DNA of 64,000 nucleotides. It comes from a bacterium. Its GTDB lineage: Bacteria; Vulcanimicrobiota; Vulcanimicrobiia; Vulcanimicrobiales; SCRA01. The DNA is taken from positions 1-64,000 of the forward strand of contig SCRA01000086.1 of NCBI GenBank assembly GCA_004297985.1, in the 5' to 3' direction. This document shows, piece by piece, positions 1-7,931 of the stretch. Below the pieces are notes generated by a model. It was not told the origin of the DNA and did not search any database. It saw only the letters and a program-made list of their open reading frames with translations. A program made the translations under genes and the position numbers. How positions within the stretch are numbered: the first letter of the stretch is position 1; each line of letters begins with the position of its first letter.

Positions 1-155
1 AGGACGCTCAAGTTGCGCACAAGTAGACCGCGCCACTCCGCATCCCAACCAGGCTCCCCGGAGCCGGCGACGAGATGAGAGCGAGCAAGCTCGCCAAGCG
101 TCATATCGTAATCGCCAGGAGCGAGCACGCCGTGCTCGTTAAACGGCGGGATAAT
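1..155 (-). CDS. Partial DUF6932-like (nucleotidyltransferase-like) protein, N-terminus only, runs off left edge
   Basis: Minus-strand translation from 155 gives (M)IPPFNEHGVLAPGDYDMTLGELARSHLVAGSGEPGWDAEWRGLLVRNLSVL, which resembles the N-terminus of DUF6932 proteins. The only in-frame start after the upstream stop is ATT at 155-153. Confidence 0.55.
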   Translation of the reverse strand, partial: MIPPFNEHGVLAPGDYDMTLGELARSHLVAGSGEPGWDAEWRGLLVRNLSV

Positions 156-351
156 GCTACGGTACCGTCAGGGTGGCTGGGTCAGCCCCGCTTCGGTGCA
201 CGCCGGCGACCCTTGCGGCAGGACCGACGGCGCTGCGCTAGATCGCTAGCCGCAACGGACTTAACGGTTCGTCGAGTCTTCTGCGCCTTAAGAAGCCTGC
301 CCGCCAGCTTCGCTGCCCGCCATCCGGTCATATTGCCTCTCCTCACTACTC

Positions 352-380
352 ATTGTAGCGGTAGTTGACATATACGTCAA
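352..380 (-). promoter_or_regulatory. Putative sigma70-like promoter with overlapping palindromic operator
   Basis: Minus strand: TTGACG (380-375), 17-nt spacer, TACAAT (357-352). The palindrome TTGACATATACGTCAA (365-380) covers the -35. Confidence 0.5.
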
Positions 381-521
381 GATTTGGAACTCCTCGGCCC
401 CCCACCGCTCCCTCGGCCGCGCCAACCGTAGACGACGTCTGCTCCGTCCACGTGGCGCCACCGTCACAGCAACCGTAGGAAGCCGCTGCCATTTAGCCGG
501 GCGGCTAGTATCCATTTGGCA

Positions 522-3500
522 CTATGTTCCTCTCCGAGCGCCACCGCCGTTGCGGACGATGTAGAGACCGAGCGCCGGAGCGTAGTTGAGTGTCGGAGGC
601 GTGGCGCCGCCTTCGTTGCGCGCTTTGAGCTCGTCGGATGAAGCGACGGAGACGTGCGCGCAGTTGAGGATGGCCGGCACCGCCTGGATGTTGGCGAGTT
701 GCGCCTCGAGCCACCACGTTGAGCTCTGCTGCTTGGGAGTGACCTGCCATCCCTCGGGGTGTCGTGCCGGCGGATCGGCGGGATCGAAGTTCGCGGCGTA
801 CTGTGCAAGCGCGTCGAGCAATGGCGCCGCTACCTGGCGCAGCTCGCTGGTGCACGTGCTCCGCGTCTCGACGGCAAAGGGATACGCGGGCGGCGTCGTG
901 GGAAGGCGATAGAGGCGGAACTGCTCCTGGCCCGCGGCCGGCGGACGCCGCACGGCGTAGAGCCCAGCCCGCGGGCTGAAGGCCAGCGCGAAGCCGCCGA
1001 ACGGCGTGCGAGGCGGGATGTAGAGGCCGTGCTGCTGCGCCTCGCTCTCGTCGGCGACGTGCACGGTTGCGCAGCGTGCCAGTGCGCGCACGCTCTGTAT
1101 CTGCGTGGCCACGAGCGCGACGGCGTACGAGTCGCCCGTCTGATGATAGACGGTCTCGAGTCCCGGGATCGAGGGCGCGTCGGCCGGCGGCTGTGCCGGA
1201 TAGCCGGCGGCTGTCTTCGCGCGCTCGATGGACGAAACGTAGCCCTGCAAGGCATCCAGGATCGGGCGCGCCTCGTTCGCCACGTCGGCGGGGCAGCTCG
1301 GACGGCTCGCGTCGACGGCGAAGGGGCTGCTCGGCGGCGCCGGCGGGAGCGGCTGGAAGAACGCGCCGCGCTCTCGGCGTCCTCCCGGACCAGCGGAAGC
1401 GGAGAGCGACGACGTACTCGCTCGTGCCGCTTGCCCGTGGGGGCCGATGGGCACGGAGTACGTGACGGAGATATTGCGCGGCGTCAGGGGACGTTCGATC
1501 GTGGGCAGCAGCGTGCCGCCCAGCGTCGTCAGCGGCACGCCGCCGGTGGTGGCGAAGATCCCGCCGTGCGTGTCGCCGAGATTGGTGCCAAGCAGCGAGA
1601 GCGTGCCGTGCTGAAGTTGGATCGTGATGCCGGCATCGACCGTCAGGTAAGCGGGAAGGTTCTGCGCGTTGCCGGCGGAGGTGTACTGGGCATCAGCGAG
1701 CATCTCCACGGCCGACCGCGGCGGCTTATAGTCCAGCAGGACCGCAGCTCGGTGGAGCGGGACACCCGGAAGCTGATTGCCCGAAATGACGGTTGAGTAC
1801 GCGCTGTTCAGGCGCGGATCGCTCGAGCGCACCATCGAGCTCTGCACCGTGTAGGAGCCCTGCAGCACGAGGCTCGGGCCGATCCCGACCTGTCCGCCGA
1901 GCTGGATGCCCTGATAGACGCGCGTCACGCCGGCGATCGGCACCGTGAGGTAGAGATCGTTCGGTGCGAAGACGCCGGTCTGGCCGCATCCTCCGGCGGA
2001 GTTGAACACTTGCTGCGCTTGCCCGAAATATCCGGGCGGGAAATAGCCGGGGGCGAGCGCGGTAGCGTTCACGGGCGTGGGGATGAGCGTGCCGTTCTGC
2101 TGCTGGCGGTAGATCGTGGCGGTGACGTCGCCGTGGCGGAAGAGATGCTGCCAGCCGGATCGCACGGAGTACGAGCTCGACGACGACGGCTCGTCGCCTG
2201 GGCCGGTGCCATACGCGATGCCGCCGCCGCAGTCGAAGCGCAGACCCGCGGGGTCGGTGAGAATGCCCACGCGCGACGGCGTTGCCCCCGTATTGCCGAG
2301 ATCCAGCTCCGCGGTATAGATGTCGTTGACGGTGGGTGACCAAGTGACGTTCGTCCCTGCCACCAGCGAGGAGCCGCTGCCGGTCGCGTTGGCGAGACCG
2401 ATCTGTTCGCCTAGACGCAGGTGTGCGCTGGCCTTGACGCTGTCGTTGAGCGTGAACGAGGTGTAGTCGCTGGTGCTGGCCGGTCTGATGACGTAGGTCC
2501 CGGTCTGCGCGATGATCGGGGTGGCCGAATTGGTCGAACGCGAAGTCGTCCCCTGAATCGAAAACGTATGCTTGCCGCGGCTAGGGAGCGATGCGGTGAG
2601 GCTGGCGCCACGCGTCTGCTGCGTCGTGTCGACGCCGTACGGGTCGGGTGTGCCGTTGAGGTAGCGGTCGAGCAGATCGCTGTCGTGCGTGCCGTTGATG
2701 CCGTAGACGGCGAACTGCAACCCCACCATGCCCACCAGCGCGCTGTCGGTCAGCGAAGCCATCGCATGGTGGCCGTACGCCGCATTGCCGGGCCCGTATC
2801 CGCAGGGGAGCGCGCCGGTATCGGTCGTGCACAAGAGATTGTTGTAGGTGTTCGACGAGAGGTACGTGACCGTCAGCGTCTGAGCGGCGCCGAGATGCGC
2901 GCGCAGCTTCACCAGATCGCCGCCGTTCAGACGCGAGCCGTCGTGGGGATAGTCGAGCCCGCTGGTGTCGAGGAAGCGATCGCCGTAGAGCAGGTTGTCG
3001 CTCCCGCGCACCGCGTGCACGTACGCGATGCCGATGCCCTCGACGGTGCCGCGCTCCGAGAGGATGGTATTCGCGTTTCCGTAGGAGCCCACGCTGCTGG
3101 TGATCTGCCCCTGCCAAGTCAACGTCGGCTCGAGCGTGCGAAAGTTCACGCCGCCGCCGAGCGCCCCGGCAACGGGGCTGTGGTTGACGCTCGCCCCCGA
3201 GAAGAGATCGGTCGAGAAGCTGCGGAGATTGGCCGCCTGGCCCGGGGCGTTGAGCGGAATCCCGTCGAGGGTCACGGCCGTCTGCGAGGCGTCGTGCCCG
3301 TCCAGCGAGATCGTCTCCGCCGCATCGGTGTCCGCGCCGCCTGCGCCGTCGTCGAGCGTGACGCCGGGGAGCTTTCCGATCGCCTGCGCGAGGTCGTCAG
3401 AGAGCTTGCGCACGGGACTGTCCGCACCGATCACGTTGGTTCCTGGCGCCGGCTGCGAGGTCACCGTGATGCGGCCGATGATCTTCAGTCCGCCCGGCGC

Positions 3501-3863
3501 CTGCTCGGGCGCGAGTGCCACGGAGAGCGCCACCGAGCGTCCCGGAAGCACTTCGAAGTCCTTCGAGGTGGCCGCCTGGAAGCCGATTTTGGCGACGCGC
3601 GCGGTGTAGATGCCGCTAGGCACGTCGGTGAACGTCACCTTGCCGTTCGCGCCGGCGATCTCGCTGGTGAGAATCGGCCCTTGCAGGATGACCCGCGCGC
3701 CTGCGACCGGCGCTTGCGAGTGCGCGTCCACGACGGCGATGGCGACGGTGCCGCTGTCGCTCTGGCTCTGCGCGAGGGCCGGCGCGCCCGGCGCGAGCGC
3801 AGAGAACAGGAAGGTGAGGGTCGCGGGAAGCGCGAGCAGTCGCAGTTCACGAACGATTGGCAT
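522..3863 (-). CDS. TonB-dependent receptor-like outer membrane protein with N-terminal carboxypeptidase-regulatory-like domain and C-terminal tandem repeat extension
   Basis: 1113 aa. Signal peptide, CarboxypepD_reg-like domain (VDAHSQAPVAGARVILQG...), plug-like segment (LSDDLAQAIGKLPGVTLDD...LDGIPLN), long barrel-like region. Confidence 0.85.
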   Translation of the reverse strand: MPIVRELRLLALPATLTFLFSALAPGAPALAQSQSDSGTVAIAVVDAHSQAPVAGARVILQGPILTSEIAGANGKVTFTDVPSGIYTARVAKIGFQAATSKDFEVLPGRSVALSVALAPEQAPGGLKIIGRITVTSQPAPGTNVIGADSPVRKLSDDLAQAIGKLPGVTLDDGAGGADTDAAETISLDGHDASQTAVTLDGIPLNAPGQAANLRSFSTDLFSGASVNHSPVAGALGGGVNFRTLEPTLTWQGQITSSVGSYGNANTILSERGTVEGIGIAYVHAVRGSDNLLYGDRFLDTSGLDYPHDGSRLNGGDLVKLRAHLGAAQTLTVTYLSSNTYNNLLCTTDTGALPCGYGPGNAAYGHHAMASLTDSALVGMVGLQFAVYGINGTHDSDLLDRYLNGTPDPYGVDTTQQTRGASLTASLPSRGKHTFSIQGTTSRSTNSATPIIAQTGTYVIRPASTSDYTSFTLNDSVKASAHLRLGEQIGLANATGSGSSLVAGTNVTWSPTVNDIYTAELDLGNTGATPSRVGILTDPAGLRFDCGGGIAYGTGPGDEPSSSSSYSVRSGWQHLFRHGDVTATIYRQQQNGTLIPTPVNATALAPGYFPPGYFGQAQQVFNSAGGCGQTGVFAPNDLYLTVPIAGVTRVYQGIQLGGQVGIGPSLVLQGSYTVQSSMVRSSDPRLNSAYSTVISGNQLPGVPLHRAAVLLDYKPPRSAVEMLADAQYTSAGNAQNLPAYLTVDAGITIQLQHGTLSLLGTNLGDTHGGIFATTGGVPLTTLGGTLLPTIERPLTPRNISVTYSVPIGPHGQAARASTSSLSASAGPGGRRERGAFFQPLPPAPPSSPFAVDASRPSCPADVANEARPILDALQGYVSSIERAKTAAGYPAQPPADAPSIPGLETVYHQTGDSYAVALVATQIQSVRALARCATVHVADESEAQQHGLYIPPRTPFGGFALAFSPRAGLYAVRRPPAAGQEQFRLYRLPTTPPAYPFAVETRSTCTSELRQVAAPLLDALAQYAANFDPADPPARHPEGWQVTPKQQSSTWWLEAQLANIQAVPAILNCAHVSVASSDELKARNEGGATPPTLNYAPALGLYIVRNGGGARRGT

Positions 3864-3994
3864 CTCTCCGACTATACTGGAGTCGCCTGAGAATACCCCA
3901 AGGATCGGCGCACGGTGAAAAAGGGCAGCGACCGGCCTCGACGAACTGCCCCGCCTCTTGACGCCTGCCGCCTGCCGCGCAGAGGCGTGCTGGG

Positions 3995-4288
3995 ATGAGT
4001 AAAGAGGACGAAGCGATGGCGCGCACGGAGATCATGGAAGGCTTCGCGGCGGTCATGAACGCGATCGACGTCGCCTACCGGAAGCTCGACGACCGGATCA
4101 CCCAAGAAGTCGGCGGTCTGCGTACGGAGATGCGCGCCGGGTTTGCGCAGGTCGATCGCCGGTTGGCCCGGCTGGACGATCGCGTCTCGGCTCTGGAAAA
4201 CCGTACGGCGAGCCTCGAGGACCGTGTTGGGGGCTTGGGGCGCGACATGTCGTTCGTGAAAACGCACCTCGGCATCACGGAGAGCTAA
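3995..4288 (+). CDS. Small coiled-coil hypothetical protein
   Basis: 97 aa with heptad-like LDDRVSALENRTASLEDRVGGL; plausible codon usage. Confidence 0.55.
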   Translation: MSKEDEAMARTEIMEGFAAVMNAIDVAYRKLDDRITQEVGGLRTEMRAGFAQVDRRLARLDDRVSALENRTASLEDRVGGLGRDMSFVKTHLGITES

Positions 4289-4299
4289 TCGTTCGTCGC

Positions 4300-4328
4300 T
4301 TGACATGTCCGGCAATCTGCCGTACAAT
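4300..4328 (+). promoter_or_regulatory. Near-consensus sigma70 promoter for the DUF1778-GNAT operon
   Basis: TTGACA (4300-4305), N17, TACAAT (4323-4328). Confidence 0.65.
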
Positions 4329-4338
4329 CGAGTTCGAG

Positions 4339-4614
4339 ATGGCTCGTACTGAACGCATCGAGTTTCGCGCGACCGGAGAGGAGAGGGCTTTGATTCTGCG
4401 TGCCGCCGAGCTCGAGGGGCGAACGATCACCGAGTACCTGCTCGCAACGGTGAAGGAGGCTGCGCGCCGCACCATCGAGCGTCACGAGTCGATACGTCTG
4501 AACGCGGAGGATGGGCGGGCGTTTGTCTCGCTCTTGATGGCTCCCGTTCCCGAGCCCGGCGCAGCGTTACGGAAGGCCAAAGCAGAACATCGGTCGAGCG
4601 TCACGCGCCGTTGA
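4339..4614 (+). CDS. DUF1778 (TacA-like) antitoxin
   Basis: MARTERIEFRATGEERALILRAAELEGRTITEYLL... ribbon-helix-helix DUF1778 pattern; followed by a GNAT toxin gene with a 4-nt overlap. Confidence 0.85.
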   Translation: MARTERIEFRATGEERALILRAAELEGRTITEYLLATVKEAARRTIERHESIRLNAEDGRAFVSLLMAPVPEPGAALRKAKAEHRSSVTRR

Positions 4615-5126
4615 CGCGCGCCGGCTCTCGATTCATCTCGGAGCCGCTTGGCGATCACCACGATAGGGCAGCGTTCACGTGCGGTGTCGAGTCGCTCGAC
4701 CGTTACTTCAAGCAGCAGGCAACCCAAGACGTTCGCCGCCACATCGCCGCCGTGCACGTCTTCAGTGAGGCCGGCACCGTCGCGGGCTACTACACGCTTT
4801 CAGCGCTATCGGTCTACGTGCGCGACCTGCCAGAGGCGCTTGCGAAGCGAATGCCGCGCCATCCGTTGCCGGCGACTCTTCTCGGGCGGCTCGCGCGCGA
4901 TCTCAGGTATCGCGATCAGGGTTTGGGCGAGATGCTGCTCTACGACGCGATCGAGTTGACGGTCTACGCGAGCGCTCAGATCGCCACGATCGGCATGGTC
5001 GTCGACGCGGAGAACGGCCATGCGTTCCGGTTCTACGAACGCTTCGGCTTTGAGCCGTTCACGACGACGCCAAGACGCTTGATCCTTCGGCTGGAGACGA
5101 TGCGCCGGCTGGTGGAGGATCGATAG
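4611..5126 (+). CDS. GNAT-family acetyltransferase toxin (TacT/AtaT-like)
   Basis: GVESLDRYFKQQATQDVRRHIAAVHVF...LLGRLARDLRYRDQGLGEMLLYDAI...FYERFGFEPF; overlaps the DUF1778 gene. Confidence 0.87.
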   Translation: MTRAGSRFISEPLGDHHDRAAFTCGVESLDRYFKQQATQDVRRHIAAVHVFSEAGTVAGYYTLSALSVYVRDLPEALAKRMPRHPLPATLLGRLARDLRYRDQGLGEMLLYDAIELTVYASAQIATIGMVVDAENGHAFRFYERFGFEPFTTTPRRLILRLETMRRLVEDR

Positions 5127-5131
5127 CGCCG

Positions 5132-6022
5132 CTACACTTGCGCCATCGGCGGCCCGGGAGGCGGAGGCGGCGGGCTGGGCGGATTCGGCGGGTAGTTTGG
5201 CGGCGTAGGCCCCTGCCACGCGAAGCGCTTGCCGGCGGGCTCCACCAGCGTGAGCACCGAGGCGCCCAGGCCGATCAACCACACCAAGCCCGTCACGGCC
5301 CAGCCGACGAACGGCACCAGCTCCGCCGCGCTCACCAGCACCAAGCCCAGCACCAGTGCGCCCAGCGGCGAAGGCGTGGCGTTCGGGCGCAGCAGCTCGT
5401 AGAAGCGCCGCCCCACCAGCAGCGCGATGGCCGCCTTGCCCAGCCAGATGCCCACGAGATAGGCGATCAGTACCAGCGGAATGAGCGGGATGCCGATGAT
5501 GGTGATGGCCAGCATCACGACGATCGGCGCCAGCGCCACCAGCGCCACCACGCCGGCCAGCGCCGAGGTGCTGGGGTTGACCTCCAAGTGCGCCAAGGTC
5601 ATGCGCGCGCGCAGCGGTGCCAGCAGGAAGACCAGCAGCACGATGATGTCGCCGGCTACCTGCGCCCAGGCGCGCGCATCGGAGTACCAGCTCGACGGGA
5701 ACGGGAACCCAGCCGGGTGCTGGAGCCACGGCGCCAAGCCGGAGATCTGCGAAGGATCGATGGCCGTCTGCGTGCCGTCGATCTGACCGCCCGGCTCCAC
5801 GGTGATCGTGCCGCCGACGGCGGTGGCGTCGCCCGTGATGTGCCCGCCCACGTCCAGGTTGCCGAAGACGACGGTGACGTCGCCGTCGACGGTGCGATCC
5901 GGCGGGATCACGACGTTGTGGAAGAGCTCCACCACGTCGTGACCGTTGCGCGCAGCGGCCGGTGCCGTAGCGAGCGCGGTTACGGCGGCGATCAGGGCGA
6001 GAAGCATCAAGAAGCGTCTCAT
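5132..6022 (-). CDS. Membrane protein with polymer-forming/bactofilin-like N-terminal repeats
   Basis: MRRFLMLLALIAAVT... signal, then GDVTVVFGNLDVGGHITGDATAVGGTITVEPGGQIDG and several TM segments; 4-nt overlap with upstream anti-sigma gene. Confidence 0.65.
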   Translation of the reverse strand: MRRFLMLLALIAAVTALATAPAAARNGHDVVELFHNVVIPPDRTVDGDVTVVFGNLDVGGHITGDATAVGGTITVEPGGQIDGTQTAIDPSQISGLAPWLQHPAGFPFPSSWYSDARAWAQVAGDIIVLLVFLLAPLRARMTLAHLEVNPSTSALAGVVALVALAPIVVMLAITIIGIPLIPLVLIAYLVGIWLGKAAIALLVGRRFYELLRPNATPSPLGALVLGLVLVSAAELVPFVGWAVTGLVWLIGLGASVLTLVEPAGKRFAWQGPTPPNYPPNPPSPPPPPPGPPMAQV

Positions 6023-6549
6023 GCCAGCTCCAGGCGCGTGTGGACGAGGTAGACGCCCAGCGCCAACAGCGCGTCGGCAAAGAGCACGACGGTGACAACG
6101 GCGGCGATCGCCGCGCCATGGCCGCCGGTGGCCACGGCGACGGCGGCGACCAGCGCTTGGGAGACGGCGAGCACCGACGCACCGCCGCCCGCCAGCGCGT
6201 GCACGCCGCCCATCAGCAACGGCCGCGCCGCCAGCGCCAACGCGCCGATGAGTGCCCAGGCGCCAAGCAGATACCAGCCCAGGAAGGCCCAGCGGAGCAT
6301 CGGCTGCGCGTGCGGCCGCGCTAGCGCGCGGGCCTTCCCCATCACGGCCGGCGTGAAGTTCGGCGCAGGCTCTAGTGTTGCCGCATGTGAGGCATGGCCG
6401 AGTACCTGCTCCACTGCGCGCAGCTCGTCGAGCAGGGCGCGGCACGGGGCGCACTGCGTAAGGTGACGCTCCACGTGGGCCAGCGTATAGACGTCGAGCC
6501 CGCCTTCCAGATACTCACCCAGGCGCAGATCGCAGGCCTTACAGTTCAT
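6019..6549 (-). CDS. Anti-sigma factor with zinc-finger (zf-HC2-like) domain
   Basis: MNCKACDLRLGEYLEGGLDVYTLAHVERHLTQCAPCRALLDEL plus TM segments; overlaps the sigma factor gene. Confidence 0.8.
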   Translation of the reverse strand: MNCKACDLRLGEYLEGGLDVYTLAHVERHLTQCAPCRALLDELRAVEQVLGHASHAATLEPAPNFTPAVMGKARALARPHAQPMLRWAFLGWYLLGAWALIGALALAARPLLMGGVHALAGGGASVLAVSQALVAAVAVATGGHGAAIAAVVTVVLFADALLALGVYLVHTRLELA

Positions 6550-7145
6550 GACCTTCCTCCCGCCGCCATGGCCTCGCGTTCGCGCAGTCTCTGCGCCAGT
6601 GCCAGCTTGCCGCGGTGGATCAATGTCTTCACGTTGCCTAGCGAGAGGCCCAGGGTGCTGGCGATTTCGGCGTACTCCAAATTGGCGTAGTAGCGCAGGC
6701 GCAAGGCGGCTGCCATGCGCGGCGGGATACGCTCGAGCGCGGCGCGCACGGCGGCGTCCTCCTCGCCGCGCAACGCATTCGTCTCGGGATCGATCTCGTC
6801 GCGTTCGTCGCGCAGGCGTTGCTCGAGCGTCTCGTCCTCGCCCAGCGTCTGAATAGGCACGCGGCGCGTTTGGCGGTCCAGTGAGGTGCGTACGACGTTG
6901 CGGGCAATGTGGTAGAGCCACGTCGAGAACTTCCCGAGTGCGGGGTTGAAAGTTCCAAGGTGGGCGTATGCCCGTAAGAACGTCTCCTGTGCCAAGTCTT
7001 GCGCATCCTCCGGAGAGCGGATGCTCGCGCCGATGAAGTTCAGGATGCCCCGCTTGTGCCGGTCGACGAGGGCGGCGAACGCCTCGCGGTCGCCGGCGAG
7101 AACGGCCCGCACCAGCGCGTCGTCTCCATTCACGTGCACGTGCAT
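6546..7145 (-). CDS. ECF-type RNA polymerase sigma factor
   Basis: LVDRHKRGILNFIGASIRSPEDAQDLAQETFLRAYAHLGTF...LYHIARNVVRTSLD...RLRYYANLEYAEIASTLGLSLGNVKTLIHRGK. Confidence 0.92.
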   Translation of the reverse strand: MHVHVNGDDALVRAVLAGDREAFAALVDRHKRGILNFIGASIRSPEDAQDLAQETFLRAYAHLGTFNPALGKFSTWLYHIARNVVRTSLDRQTRRVPIQTLGEDETLEQRLRDERDEIDPETNALRGEEDAAVRAALERIPPRMAAALRLRYYANLEYAEIASTLGLSLGNVKTLIHRGKLALAQRLREREAMAAGGRS

Positions 7146-7195
7146 ACTCCGCGCGGGGCAGAAAGTTGCAGGGCGAAGTCGAAGGGGTGGAGGCA

Positions 7196-7870
7196 ATGGA
7201 TGAAACGACGGCTCGACTCGATCACGACCGCGAACGGCGCACGGGGATCCCCGAAGTGGTGCTCTGCGAGCGCAAGTCGCCCGAAGGGGCCGTGGCCATC
7301 GTACGCCGCTTCATGGAGCGTGAGGGGCGCGCCATCGCCACGCGCGTGACGGCGGAGCAGGTGGGACCGCTGTTGGCGGCCTTTCCCGGCGGGCACCACA
7401 ACGCGTTGGCCCGCATGTTCACGGTCGGGAACCTCCCCGAGCCCACGGGCGCGCCGATCGCCGTGGTCTGCGCCGGTACCTCCGATGTGCCCGTGGCCGA
7501 GGAGGCGCACGAGATGCTGCAGGCGCTGGGGCATCCCGTGGTACGCCACGACGACGTAGGCGTGGCGGGTATCCATCGCACGATGGCGATCTTGCCCTCG
7601 CTCGAGCCCTGCCTGGCGGTGATCGCCGTGGCGGGGATGGAGGGGGCGCTGGCGAGCGTGTTGGCGGGATTGATCCGTCAGCCCGTCATCGCCGTGCCGA
7701 CGAGCGTCGGTTACGGCGCCTCCCTGGGCGGTCTTGCCGCACTTTTGACGATGATGAATAGCTGCGCACCCGGCATCTGCGTGGTCAACATCGATGCAGG
7801 CTTCAGCGCCGCCTGCGTGGCTCATAAGTTCGCCGCCGCGTTCTCCGGGAACGGCTCGAAGCCTTTCTGA
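7196..7870 (+). CDS. larB: Nickel pincer cofactor biosynthesis protein LarB
   Basis: PurE-like LarB motifs: GIPEVVLCERKSPE, VCAGTSDVPVAEEA, GVAGIHR, VGYGASLGGLAALLTMMNSCAPGICVVNIDAGFSAA. SD-like GTGGAGG upstream of ATG 7196. Confidence 0.92.
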   Translation: MDETTARLDHDRERRTGIPEVVLCERKSPEGAVAIVRRFMEREGRAIATRVTAEQVGPLLAAFPGGHHNALARMFTVGNLPEPTGAPIAVVCAGTSDVPVAEEAHEMLQALGHPVVRHDDVGVAGIHRTMAILPSLEPCLAVIAVAGMEGALASVLAGLIRQPVIAVPTSVGYGASLGGLAALLTMMNSCAPGICVVNIDAGFSAACVAHKFAAAFSGNGSKPF

Positions 7871-7931
7871 AGGTTGCCTCGCGCGCTTCCCGCAATACGC
7901 AGGGGTGGCCGAGTCCGTAGAGCCTAGTCTC

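Noticed and set aside
2421-3890. 489-aa plus-strand ORF opposite the first receptor gene
   Set aside because: Antisense to a strongly supported CDS; Arg/Gly/Val-rich with no domain.
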